This document shows positions 18,998 through 27,999 of a stretch of DNA of 64,000 bases, one piece after another. Position 1 is the stretch's first letter, and every line of letters begins with the position of its first letter. This stretch comes from Bacteroidota bacterium (GTDB taxonomy: Bacteria > Bacteroidota > Bacteroidia > B-17B0 > Aurantibacillaceae). Under the pieces are notes generated by a model, which did no database searches, had not been told where the DNA came from, and was given only the letters and a program-made list of their open reading frames with translations. The position numbers and the translations under genes were made by a program. Location of the stretch: the NCBI GenBank assembly GCA_030692515.1, contig JAUXZS010000020.1:124001-188000 (forward strand), read 5' to 3'.

Positions 18998-21499
18998 ATG
19001 AATCAAACCAAACAAACATCAAATCAAACAAACATAAATAAGGTTACCGATTTTTTTGAAAGCCTTGGAAACAAAGCGTTTTTTGTTGCTTTATTTTTAA
19101 TTGCCTTAGTTGCTTTTTTTGCTTTTAAAGATTTTATTTTACTTAAAAATGTTTTCCTTTTTAAAGATATTGGCAGCGATACTTTAAATGGCGTGTATCC
19201 ATCCTATTATTTTGCCGCCGATTATTTTCAAAAAAATGGCTTGCCTGGTTGGTCTTTTCAAGAAGGTATGGGACAAAACATTTTAGGTCTGTATACACGC
19301 GACCCCTTTTTACTAATAGCTGTTTTTTTGGGGCCTCAAAGTATTCCGAAAATTTTAGTGTTTCTTGAACTGTTTAAAATTCTTATCGGAGGCAGTCTTT
19401 TTTATTTTTATTTAAAATCTTTAAAAATTTCTAACTACTCAGCAATTATCGGAAGCCTATTATTTTCTTTTTCCGGCTTCATGATTATTGGCGCTTGCTG
19501 GTACGTTTTTACGTTTGAGGCTTTAACTTTTGCATTACTATTACTTGGCTTTGAGCGCTTATATCAAAAAAATAAATGGATGCTATTTGCTTTCGGTATT
19601 TTCCTAACGGCCTTATCTATGCCTTTTAACATTTATATATTTGGCCTATTCATTGCTATATATGCTGCTTTTAGATTTTTACAAGAAAATACATTTGAAA
19701 TAAAAAAAATCTTTCAGCTATATTGGAAACTTATACTTGCAGGACTTGTAGGAATGCTTATAGCGGGTCCTTTTTTACTAGAAAATATTTTCCAGATAAT
19801 AGAATCACCACGTGGAAGCGGAGGAAACTCATACTTCGACAAGTTATCCGGATCTCCTTTGTTTGCACTTTCTAATAAGGTGGAGTTTGGCTCGTCAATA
19901 ATGAGGATGTTAAGCACCGATGCTATTGGAACCGGAAATAACTTTACCGGCGTTCAAAATTTCTTAGAAGCGCCCTTGAGTTATTGCGGACTTATTAGCT
20001 TACTTTTAATGGCGCAGGTATTTCCGTTAGTTGATAAAAAAATAAAACGTTATTATATTGCTTTATTTGTAATTTGGATAATTCCTACCATTTTCCCTTG
20101 GTTTCGTTATGCCTTTTGGCTTTTTACCGGCGATTATTTTAGAGCCTATTCCTTTTTTGTCTCGGTAGTTTTTATTCTTTTTTCTGTTTACGCGCTAGAC
20201 CTTATTCTTAAATATAAAAAGGTAAGTATTGTTGCTTTAGCGGTAGCGCTTGGTGTATGGATAATCTTAAGCTCTTTAAGTTATAAAGCCTTAATGACAT
20301 ATCCAGGAGGGCAACAAGGAGAACAAGCACTAAAGGTTAATGATTCGCTATCTTTATTTATAAAAGCATTTTTAATATTTTATGCAATTGCAATTTATTT
20401 TTTAGGTAGATCTAAAAACATTGCTAACGTTAAATATTTAATTCTTTTATTAGTAGTAATTGAGTTAGGTTATTTTTCATATACAACACTTAACACTCGC
20501 AGCGTATTAATGCAACAAGAAGGAAGACTTGTTCCTGCTGCGGTATCAAGTAAAGAACTAAAGGAAAAAACAGCCTACAACGATTATTCTGTTGAGGCTA
20601 TAAATTACATCAAAAATCAAGAGAAGGATGACAAATTTTACAGAGTAGACAAAATGTATTTTTCAAGTGGTGCTATGCATGGTAGTTTACAAGATCATAA
20701 ACGGCAAGGTTTTTATAGCACTAGTAGTTATAACTCTTTTGCCCAAATGAATTATATTAATTTTATGAGAGGGTTTAATGCAATTGATAAAAATAGTGAA
20801 TTTGCCAGCCGTTGGGTTGATGGATTAAAAAACAGACCTTTTTTAGAATCTTTAAATAATGTAAAATATGTTTTAACCAAAAACACTAATATAAATCCGG
20901 TTTGGTCTGCCACTCACGATTCTGTTGCTAAATTTGGAGATGTAATTGTTTTAAAAAATAAATATTCATTACCGTTTGGCTATACTTACGACAGATACGT
21001 TGATCAATCAGCCTTTGATAATCTTTCACCTACTCAAAAAGATTTAGTAAGCTTAAGAGCTTGTGTTATTGATGATAAAGAAATTTCAAAAACACCAGGC
21101 TTAATAAAATTCGAGCTCAAAGATACAATAAGCTTAAACTATTTTACCTGGGATTATTTTAAAAATAATGTTGATACATTAAAAAAAGAATCTATGACTA
21201 CTACTTTATTTTCTGAAAATAAAATTGAGGGAAACATCAAGGTTAGCGAAAATAAAATAATGTATTTGAGTTTCCCATACGACAAAGGTTGGCATTTAAA
21301 AATAGATGGAAAGGAAGCTGAAAAAATATTGGTTAATTATGGTATGACAGGAGTTTACCTAACAAAAGGAGAACATAAAATCAATCTTGAATACCATTTA
21401 AGGTTTTTTAAGAAGGGATTAATTTTAACCCTTATTGGGATAGTTCTTGCTGGAGGACTATGGTTTTTTACTAGAAAAAAACTTGCTATAACAAATTAA
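18998..21499 (+). CDS. YfhO family membrane protein
   Basis: The 833-residue protein has about 12-14 transmembrane segments in its first 500 residues, a soluble region (about 510-790) and a last helix near the C-terminus followed by a basic end (FTRKKLAITN). The YfhO signature region follows helix 1 (IGSDTLNGVYPSYYFAADYF), with acidic residues at the site where GT-C-type transferases bind a lipid-linked sugar. In Bacillus and Listeria, YfhO relatives attach sugars to lipoteichoic acid; in Bacteroidota the acceptor is unknown. The periplasmic C-terminal part ends in a beta-sandwich-like stretch (FPYDKGWHLKIDGKEAEK) that is typical of the family. Confidence 0.88.
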   Translation: MNQTKQTSNQTNINKVTDFFESLGNKAFFVALFLIALVAFFAFKDFILLKNVFLFKDIGSDTLNGVYPSYYFAADYFQKNGLPGWSFQEGMGQNILGLYTRDPFLLIAVFLGPQSIPKILVFLELFKILIGGSLFYFYLKSLKISNYSAIIGSLLFSFSGFMIIGACWYVFTFEALTFALLLLGFERLYQKNKWMLFAFGIFLTALSMPFNIYIFGLFIAIYAAFRFLQENTFEIKKIFQLYWKLILAGLVGMLIAGPFLLENIFQIIESPRGSGGNSYFDKLSGSPLFALSNKVEFGSSIMRMLSTDAIGTGNNFTGVQNFLEAPLSYCGLISLLLMAQVFPLVDKKIKRYYIALFVIWIIPTIFPWFRYAFWLFTGDYFRAYSFFVSVVFILFSVYALDLILKYKKVSIVALAVALGVWIILSSLSYKALMTYPGGQQGEQALKVNDSLSLFIKAFLIFYAIAIYFLGRSKNIANVKYLILLLVVIELGYFSYTTLNTRSVLMQQEGRLVPAAVSSKELKEKTAYNDYSVEAINYIKNQEKDDKFYRVDKMYFSSGAMHGSLQDHKRQGFYSTSSYNSFAQMNYINFMRGFNAIDKNSEFASRWVDGLKNRPFLESLNNVKYVLTKNTNINPVWSATHDSVAKFGDVIVLKNKYSLPFGYTYDRYVDQSAFDNLSPTQKDLVSLRACVIDDKEISKTPGLIKFELKDTISLNYFTWDYFKNNVDTLKKESMTTTLFSENKIEGNIKVSENKIMYLSFPYDKGWHLKIDGKEAEKILVNYGMTGVYLTKGEHKINLEYHLRFFKKGLILTLIGIVLAGGLWFFTRKKLAITN

Positions 21500-21525
21500 A
21501 AAAAATAGAACTAAAATAATAACAT

Positions 21526-22683
21526 ATGACAGATTTTTCAAAACACAAATTTGGCACAAAGGCAATACATGCAGGTGCAGAAGCTGATCCTTCAACAGGA
21601 GCTATTATGACTCCTATTTTCCAAACAAGTACTTATGTTCAAGAAGCTCCGGGAAAAAATAAAGGTTTTGGATACGCACGTGGAAAAAATCCAACTAGAG
21701 AAGCACTACAAAAAAATATTGCCGCACTTGAAAATGGCAAATATTGCATTTGTTTTAGTAGTGGTATGGGTGCAACCGATGCTGTTATGCGCATGTTACG
21801 TCCGGGCGACGAAGTAATTACCGGCGATGATTTATATGGTGGCTCATACCGTTTGTTTACCAAAATATATGAGAATTATGGGATTAAGTTTCATTTCATT
21901 AATTTAACTAATGCAGAAAACATTAAAAAACATGTTAATGCTAATACAAAATTAATTTGGGCTGAAACACCTACCAACCCAACCATGCAAATTATAGATA
22001 TTGCTGCTTGCTCTAAAATAGCAAAAGATAATAATTTATTGTTAGCTGTTGATAATACTTTCGCTTCTCCCTATTTACAAAATCCATTAGCATTAGGTGC
22101 TGATATTGTTATGCATTCTGTAACAAAATATTTAGGCGGACATAGCGATGTAGTAATGGGAGCATTAGTAGTGAATGACGAAAAGCTGCATGAGCAAATT
22201 TATTTTATTTTAAATAGCTGTGGCGCAAATCCCGGTCCGATGGATTGTTTTTTAGTTATGCGTGGGATAAAAACTTTGCATTTACGTATGGAAAGGCATT
22301 GTTTTAATGGAAGAAAAATTGCTGAATATTTAAAAACACATCCTAAAATTGAAAAGGTTTATTGGCCAGGTTTTACAGATCATCCAAATCATGAAATCGC
22401 AAAAAAGCAAATGCGTGATTTTGGAGGTATGATTTCGATCGTATTAAAAGATAAAACTATAGAGAATACGTTTAAAGTTGCTTCCTCGTTTAAGGTTTTT
22501 TCATTAGCAGAAAGTTTAGGGGGAGTTGAATCATTAATTAATCATCCAGCAACTATGACACATTCTGCTATTCCAAAAGAAGATAGAGAGAAATCTGGGG
22601 TGGTTGATAATTTATTGCGATTAAGTGTTGGTGTGGAAGATTTTGAAGATTTAATTGAAGATTTAAAACAAGCATTAGCTTAA
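21526..22683 (+). CDS. metB: cystathionine gamma-synthase/lyase, PLP-dependent
   Basis: The 385-residue Cys/Met-metabolism enzyme has its PLP-binding lysine at K201 in HSVTKYLGGHSDVVMG. The N-terminal substrate block (GFGYARGKNPTREALQ) and FSSGMGATDAV phosphate-binding loop are intact. The family includes cystathionine gamma-synthase, cystathionine gamma-lyase and methionine gamma-lyase, which are hard to separate by eye. The gene stands alone after YfhO, so there is no pathway context. Cystathionine gamma-synthase is the likeliest assignment. Confidence 0.85.
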   Translation: MTDFSKHKFGTKAIHAGAEADPSTGAIMTPIFQTSTYVQEAPGKNKGFGYARGKNPTREALQKNIAALENGKYCICFSSGMGATDAVMRMLRPGDEVITGDDLYGGSYRLFTKIYENYGIKFHFINLTNAENIKKHVNANTKLIWAETPTNPTMQIIDIAACSKIAKDNNLLLAVDNTFASPYLQNPLALGADIVMHSVTKYLGGHSDVVMGALVVNDEKLHEQIYFILNSCGANPGPMDCFLVMRGIKTLHLRMERHCFNGRKIAEYLKTHPKIEKVYWPGFTDHPNHEIAKKQMRDFGGMISIVLKDKTIENTFKVASSFKVFSLAESLGGVESLINHPATMTHSAIPKEDREKSGVVDNLLRLSVGVEDFEDLIEDLKQALA

Positions 22684-22716
22684 TTAAATCATTATTTTAT
22701 AGAGTTATGTATAATA

Positions 22717-22745
22717 AAAAAACGAGAGCCTAACTCTCGTTTTTT
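22717..22745. terminator. bidirectional terminator between metB and SPOR/TSP3 gene
   Basis: The stem ACGAGAG/CTCTCGT with loop CCTAA is extended on both sides by A and T runs into a 12-bp helix. It serves both the plus-strand metB and the converging minus-strand gene that ends at 22766. Confidence 0.85.
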
Positions 22746-22765
22746 GTTTTGTTTATTTAGTAGTT

Positions 22766-25162
22766 CTATTTCAATAACTCCATTGCTTCTTGAATCGAAA
22801 TAATTTCGCTTTTAAAAGTTGCTATAATAAATGCGTCATAAAATCCTTTTGCTTCAAGTTCTTTTCTGTATTTTTCGGCGGCATCGTAACCATTAAATGT
22901 ACCAGTAGAATAACGAATGGTTCCCGAAACGGTAGTTTGCTTTTCGATATCTTTAAGGTCTTTAAATTTCTCATCTGTCATTTTTTCAAGTACCGGTTTT
23001 TTAAGAGCTCCTAATTGAATTTTGAAAATAACTAACTTTTTATCTACCGAACTAAATATTTTTTCCTCATTTAAATCTTCTTTGTATGTTTTCTCTACTG
23101 TAGCTTTTGTTTGATTTAGTGGAATACGTTTTCCTTCTCTATATGCTGTAACAAAAGCATCGCTATAACCTTGCACAACTAAATCAGCTCGCACCGAAGC
23201 CGCTTCCTCAATAGTTTTGTAACCTTTTGTTACGTATCTAAAAACACTTTCGCCAGTTTTTAATTCTAAAACGCCTGCGCTTGTGTTAAATACACTGGTG
23301 GAAATTTTATTTTTAAATGCTCCTAATTGTACGCGATACACAATATCTGTTTTATTAAATGAATTTTCAACTTCTACTTCTGTATTATTTTCGGTTGCTG
23401 AAGTAGTATTGCTTGTTGCAGAATTTGTGTCTGTACTAACTGAATTGGTGTTAGTATTTAGAGCTAATTTTGCGAAATCATCATTTTCTTTTTTGATTAA
23501 TTCGGCTAATTCACTCTCTGTAAGTTTAGTTATATTTTTACCTTTAATTTTTGATACGCCGGCGTTTTTATTTCCATCTTTAATGAATTCATCTCTGCGC
23601 TTTATAGCAACACTTATTTTATCATAACTTCCTGATGTATAAACTACTGTTGTACCATCATCTAATGTTGTAGAATTTATATCTCCAATACTTAATAGAA
23701 ACGCTAGCTCATCAGTGGGAATTGAGCCTGAGTACCTTACTAATTCAACCGTGTAGGCTTCTTTATCCAATCCTAATTTTGTTTTTTTCTTTTTGAGGTC
23801 AAAAATATTTCCTACGTACTCTGTAGTTTTATCCATCCCTAAAGTATCATTTAAATATTGTGCATACCAGGCAGCCCAAAAATCATCTGTTTGACCAACT
23901 CCTTTTTCGTTTACCGGCACACCCAAGGGCGTTGCCAATTCGTCATCTCTATAATTAGGAATACCATCCTTATCGTCGTCCAATGGACAACCTTTTGCAT
24001 CCACTTTTACACCTTCAGGAGTGCCTTGACACTCGTCTAACATATCAATCACTCCGTCTTTATCTCTATCTTCTTGATCAAAAGCTAGCCAGAACGAATC
24101 GTTAAGCGTATCTCTATGCAATTTTTCTTTTTGACGAGGTTTTGCAATTAAATCATATTGCAAAGCAAATGAAGTATAAGTGAAATTATCTTTTTGTTTT
24201 GTACCTGCTCTATTACCTATACTTTTATTTGTTACTCCGTCTAAATAATCAGTTGTAGTAAAATAGTATTGAAAATTTAATTTAATATCAACTCTATCCG
24301 TTACCTTCATTATTGCTCCTGCTCCTATTGGAAAAGACCAAGCTCTCTCTTGATATTTACCAAAACCATCTAAATTTCTTTCACGAATATCTGTTTCATA
24401 ATAATAATCGCGCACAAGGTCTCTCGCATTTTGAGCCTCTGCAGAACCCTCAGCTTTATCTTTAATGCTGCCATCACTCCAATAGAAATAAGCGTTTCCA
24501 TCTTTATCTAAAAGATCGGTTTTACTTAAAAACTCAAAGCCGGTAACACCAAAACTTACGTATGGTCTTACTTTATACAAATCGGGTATAAAATTTCCAA
24601 AATCGTAAGTTAAATTTACCCCACCCGCTCTAATTTCTGATTGAAAATTCTCGTTCCTATTTAACGAATATTCGCTGGCGCCCAATTTACCAAACATTAC
24701 ATTAAAATTTAATTGCAAATAGCGTGATAATCGTTGAGAAATATTTAAGTCATATGCCATTCGGGCGGTAAGAGGTGATTGAAAATGTCGTTGATACAAA
24801 TCGCCATGATATCCCATGCGCCCCATTCCAAGAGATATTTTTGGTTTTAATTTTTGATCGGCATTATCGGTACTATCTAATAATTTATTTTTTTCTGACT
24901 CTAATTCTAAACCCTGCCTATGAAGAGCGTCTGCATAAACAGTTTCAGTGGGAATAGTAAGTGGATTTAAATTATTGTACAAAGAATCACCAATTTTTTC
25001 CGGTCCTTTATAAAGAGATTCTGGTTCTTTTTCATTGATGTAATGTTGCAATAATTCATCAGGAGATAATTTATCTAGAGGAGAATAACTAAGGGATGTA
25101 TCTGTTTGAGATTGAACAGTTACAGAAACTAAAAATATAATGAAAAGAATTAGTTTCTTCAT
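22766..25162 (-). CDS. outer-membrane barrel protein with TSP3-like segment and two C-terminal SPOR-like domains
   Basis: The protein has 798 residues. A signal peptide covers about 1-18 (TVQSQ). A beta-barrel-type region lies at about 100-360, with many alternating strands ending in aromatic pairs. A short calcium-binding TSP3-like segment follows (about 365-410: DRDKDGVIDMLDEC, DDDKDGIPNYRDD). Two domains with the SPOR pattern are at about 600-690 (YRVQLGAFKNK...AFVTAYREGKRI) and 715-798 (FKIQLGALKKP...AFIIATFKSEI). SPOR domains bind glycan strands lacking stem peptides and gather at division sites. The layout suggests an outer-membrane protein that touches peptidoglycan. The adjacent upstream gene shares the same C-terminal module. 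The exact function is unknown. Confidence 0.75.
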   Translation of the reverse strand: MKKLILFIIFLVSVTVQSQTDTSLSYSPLDKLSPDELLQHYINEKEPESLYKGPEKIGDSLYNNLNPLTIPTETVYADALHRQGLELESEKNKLLDSTDNADQKLKPKISLGMGRMGYHGDLYQRHFQSPLTARMAYDLNISQRLSRYLQLNFNVMFGKLGASEYSLNRNENFQSEIRAGGVNLTYDFGNFIPDLYKVRPYVSFGVTGFEFLSKTDLLDKDGNAYFYWSDGSIKDKAEGSAEAQNARDLVRDYYYETDIRERNLDGFGKYQERAWSFPIGAGAIMKVTDRVDIKLNFQYYFTTTDYLDGVTNKSIGNRAGTKQKDNFTYTSFALQYDLIAKPRQKEKLHRDTLNDSFWLAFDQEDRDKDGVIDMLDECQGTPEGVKVDAKGCPLDDDKDGIPNYRDDELATPLGVPVNEKGVGQTDDFWAAWYAQYLNDTLGMDKTTEYVGNIFDLKKKKTKLGLDKEAYTVELVRYSGSIPTDELAFLLSIGDINSTTLDDGTTVVYTSGSYDKISVAIKRRDEFIKDGNKNAGVSKIKGKNITKLTESELAELIKKENDDFAKLALNTNTNSVSTDTNSATSNTTSATENNTEVEVENSFNKTDIVYRVQLGAFKNKISTSVFNTSAGVLELKTGESVFRYVTKGYKTIEEAASVRADLVVQGYSDAFVTAYREGKRIPLNQTKATVEKTYKEDLNEEKIFSSVDKKLVIFKIQLGALKKPVLEKMTDEKFKDLKDIEKQTTVSGTIRYSTGTFNGYDAAEKYRKELEAKGFYDAFIIATFKSEIISIQEAMELLK

Positions 25163-25197
25163 AAAGAATTAATTAATGTAAAAATAGAGAAAAAAAA

Positions 25198-26586
25198 CTA
25201 TTTATACCACTTTTGATTACTAATCATTAACGCTTCTTGAACTGTAATACGTTTACTTTGATTGTAGGCAACAACAAAAGCACCTTTAACTCCATTATTG
25301 TTTCTTACAACTTCTCTTTGATCGCGAGCACCTTTGTATTGATTATGAGAACCAACCATGAATTTTGAATATCCACCTTGAAATTCGCTTTTAACATTTT
25401 CTGAAATTCTAAATTTTTGTTTTAAAAGAGAAGAAGTAACATTGCTGCTAGTAAAAGCACCAATTTGCACCATGTAATTTACGTTACCGTCTGTTTTCGC
25501 AACTGTTTCAATTACTTTAGTAGTTGTTGGAGTTTCAGTTGGTGTTACAACGGCAACCGTTTCAGTTGGAGTTTCAACTGCTACAATTTCAGTTGGTGTT
25601 ACAACCGCCAAAGTTTCTGTAGGAGCAACAACTGCTAATGTTTCCGTAGGGGTAACTACCTCAACAGTTTGAGTATTTACCGGTTCAGTAATATTATTTA
25701 CAATTGCCTCAGTTACTGTAATAGCTAAAACTTCTGGTTTTAATAAGTGCTTTTTACTTTGATTATCTTCTAAGTATGAATATTCTCCATTAAGCGTCAT
25801 TGAAATAGAAACTGTACTTGTTAAAGAATAACTAAGTTCTAATTCATCTTTCATTAAAACACTAACCCAGACAAATTTAACTTTCCCATCAGCTACAGAA
25901 AATGAACTTCCATCTGTACTTAACGCTTTTGCAATTACACCTGAAGGCAAATCATCACTATATCTAGCAAAACCTCTTGTAGCTCCTTTTTTTACTTTTA
26001 AGTTAACAATATACTCTCCATCACTAGCGCCTTTTGAAATTGTTCTATCTACAGTAACATTTCCAGCGGGTTCTTTATTTGAACTAGAAGTATTAGTTTC
26101 AGTTGTGGTTACTGTATTTGTTTCTGGAGGTGTTTCATTAGAAGCAACCGCCCCAGCTGCTTCCACGGTAACTTCAATAGGCACCATTTCAACAACTTGC
26201 TTTGCATTATTTTCTACAAAAGAATATTTTGCACCTATTGTTTTAACACCAGATGCCGATGAACCCGCCACTAAAGTTGCTTTAATAATTATATCATTAT
26301 CACTTGGCAGGCTGGCCCATACCCACTTAGCAATACCATCGCTATAACTATAATTAGCGCCTTTATTGTCTATTTCTTTTAAACTTAAACCTTCAGGAAG
26401 TTCTAATTGTAGTTTAGCAAAACCACTCATACTTCCTTTAGTAACCTTAAGTTCAATTGCTACTTCCTGACCCGCAGTCATTGTTTTTGGAATATTTCCT
26501 GAGACAGTAATTCCATTATCCCCACCGAATAAACTATAAATAAAAACGGTGAATGCATTTACCAGAATAAATAAGTATTTTATCAT
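25198..26586 (-). CDS. exported protein with two Ig-like repeats, a Pro-Thr linker and a C-terminal SPOR domain
   Basis: The ATG at 26586 gives 462 residues and a clean hydrophobic leader (MIKYLFILVNAFTVFIYSLF); an in-frame GTG at 26610 would only add eight residues. Two homologous beta-rich repeats of about 110 residues follow, sharing the patterns KG...GFA and DLP/ELPEG and ending in W-V or FVWVS blocks. Next is a linker of five nine-residue units of the type VVTPTETLA, then a C-terminal SPOR-like domain (YMVQIGAFTSSN...GAFVVAYNQSKRITVQEAL). It lies 35 bases ahead of the TSP3/SPOR gene on the same strand and shares its C-terminal module, so both probably act at the same peptidoglycan site. 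No characterised family was recognised for the Ig-like part. Confidence 0.75.
   Translation of the reverse strand: MIKYLFILVNAFTVFIYSLFGGDNGITVSGNIPKTMTAGQEVAIELKVTKGSMSGFAKLQLELPEGLSLKEIDNKGANYSYSDGIAKWVWASLPSDNDIIIKATLVAGSSASGVKTIGAKYSFVENNAKQVVEMVPIEVTVEAAGAVASNETPPETNTVTTTETNTSSSNKEPAGNVTVDRTISKGASDGEYIVNLKVKKGATRGFARYSDDLPSGVIAKALSTDGSSFSVADGKVKFVWVSVLMKDELELSYSLTSTVSISMTLNGEYSYLEDNQSKKHLLKPEVLAITVTEAIVNNITEPVNTQTVEVVTPTETLAVVAPTETLAVVTPTEIVAVETPTETVAVVTPTETPTTTKVIETVAKTDGNVNYMVQIGAFTSSNVTSSLLKQKFRISENVKSEFQGGYSKFMVGSHNQYKGARDQREVVRNNNGVKGAFVVAYNQSKRITVQEALMISNQKWYK
25525..25660 (-). repeat. five tandem 27-base units encoding the Pro-Thr linker
   Basis: Within the SPOR gene about 135 bases code for five successive nine-residue units (VVTPTETLA, VVAPTETLA, VVTPTEIVA, VETPTETVA, VVTPTETPT). 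The units are similar but not identical at the DNA level, consistent with slippage or unequal crossing-over followed by drift. Confidence 0.75.
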
Positions 26587-26685
26587 GGCACTAAAATACC
26601 TCTTGTACACACAGAGTTTTTTATGCGCCTAAACGTTTTAGTAACACCAAACCGTTAACTACAATAAACAATCAATTGTTAATTT

Positions 26686-27474
26686 CTATAAAGATGAAGT
26701 TCTTCCGCCATCAACAGGTAAGTTTATACCATTGATATAAGCAGCTGCCGGTGAAGCTAAGAATGCCACGGCACTAGCAACTTCAGATGCGTCGGCAAAT
26801 CTTCCAAGTGGTATCTCATGAAGCATTTCTTTTTTAACCTCTTCATTATTTGAGTTGGTTTTTAGAGCTTTATTCTCGATAATATTAGTTAAACGTTGAG
26901 TTGAGGTTGCGCCTGGTAAAACATTATTTACAGTAATTCCAAACTTTCCTAACTCATTTGCCATAGTTTTAGCCCAATTACCAACTGCTGCTCTTATAGT
27001 ATTACTTACTCCTAAATTAGGTAACGCTTGTTTAACAGATGTAGATATTATATTAATAACTCTACCATAACCACTTTGTTTCATGCCTTCCATACATGCC
27101 TGAGTTAACAAATGATTGCATACTAAATGATTATTAAACGCCGATATAAATTCTTCTGCCTTTGCATTAATGATTGGTCCGGCCGGTGGACCACCAGTAT
27201 TGTTTACTAAAATATTAACAAAACCGCTTCTTTGAATAAAATTCTCAACCAGTTCTTTTAATTTATGTGGTTCATTAAAATCAGCACATATATAAGAGTG
27301 CAACTGGGAGCCGTTATTACTTAATTCTAATTTAACTTGTTTTAGAGCTAATTCATTTCTGGCAATTAAGGTTACGTTAGCTCCAAGAGCAGCTAGTTCA
27401 ATTGCCACTGCTTTTCCAATCCCTTGTGTACTTCCGCAAACAATTGCGCGCTTATTTTTTAAATCTAAATTCAT
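26686..27474 (-). CDS. SDR family oxidoreductase, atypical active site
   Basis: The 262-residue short-chain dehydrogenase fold has the cofactor loop GSTQGIG at about 14-20 and the structural NNTGG motif at 91-95. Ser144 or Ser146 is present in IISTS. The usual YxxxK is replaced: in PNLGVSNTIRAAVGNWAK the tyrosine position aligns with Ser157 and the lysine with Arg161. Such SNxxR-type SDRs form a known subgroup often called 3-oxoacyl-ACP reductase-like, but the activity is not predictable. The end VDGGRTSSL is typical. It follows recX by 5 bases, so the two are cotranscribed. Confidence 0.85.
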   Translation of the reverse strand: MNLDLKNKRAIVCGSTQGIGKAVAIELAALGANVTLIARNELALKQVKLELSNNGSQLHSYICADFNEPHKLKELVENFIQRSGFVNILVNNTGGPPAGPIINAKAEEFISAFNNHLVCNHLLTQACMEGMKQSGYGRVINIISTSVKQALPNLGVSNTIRAAVGNWAKTMANELGKFGITVNNVLPGATSTQRLTNIIENKALKTNSNNEEVKKEMLHEIPLGRFADASEVASAVAFLASPAAAYINGINLPVDGGRTSSL

Positions 27475-27479
27475 TTTTT

Positions 27480-27977
27480 TTATTTTAATAATTTATTTAA
27501 TTCTTCAATAACTAAATCACGCTCAAATCCACGAGAAACTAAATAATTTAATGTCGAATAAAATAGTTTTTGTTTATCGTTTAATTTTACTTGTTTTATT
27601 TTTTTCTCCGAGACCAGATTTATAACATTTAAATAATCTTCATCACTGATTGCAGTTAAAGCCTTATTTATTAAATAATCAGATATCTTATGTTTACGTA
27701 ATTCTATTTTAATCTTAATCTTACCCCAATGTTTTATTCTAAATTTACCACCTGCTAAAGCTATTGCAAAACGTTCCTCATTCAAATAATTTTCGCTTAT
27801 TAATTTTGAAATTATTTGTTCAACATCTGCATCAAACAGTCCGTATTCTTTCAGTTTATAGCGCGTTTCATTTTGCGAACGCTCTTGGTAAGCACACCAT
27901 GATTTTATTTTCTGCTCAGCAATTTCTGGCGAAAGCAATAATTTCTTTACTTTGTGTTCTTTAAAATCCACAAACAA
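27480..27977 (-). CDS. recX: RecX family regulatory protein
   Basis: The 165-residue all-helical protein has the RecX core YLNEERFAIALAGGKFRIKHWGKIKI in its middle third and three repeats of three-helix type. RecX binds RecA filaments and limits their growth. The start is taken as TTG at 27977 because no in-frame ATG exists before the conserved region; a GTG at 27971 is an alternative. It is divergent from the rRNA methyltransferase with only 22 bases between start codons, so promoters overlap coding DNA. recA is not in the window. Confidence 0.85.
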   Translation of the reverse strand: MFVDFKEHKVKKLLLSPEIAEQKIKSWCAYQERSQNETRYKLKEYGLFDADVEQIISKLISENYLNEERFAIALAGGKFRIKHWGKIKIKIELRKHKISDYLINKALTAISDEDYLNVINLVSEKKIKQVKLNDKQKLFYSTLNYLVSRGFERDLVIEELNKLLK

Positions 27978-27999
27978 AGAAACTGTTTAAAAATTAAAT

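Noticed and set aside
23283-23627. Plus-strand frame of 114 codons
   Set aside because: Antisense to the low-complexity Ser/Thr/Asn linker of the SPOR/TSP3 gene; no start context or family match.
26587-26610. GTG start for the second SPOR gene
   Set aside because: The ATG at 26586 gives a normal signal peptide; the extension adds charged residues ahead of it.
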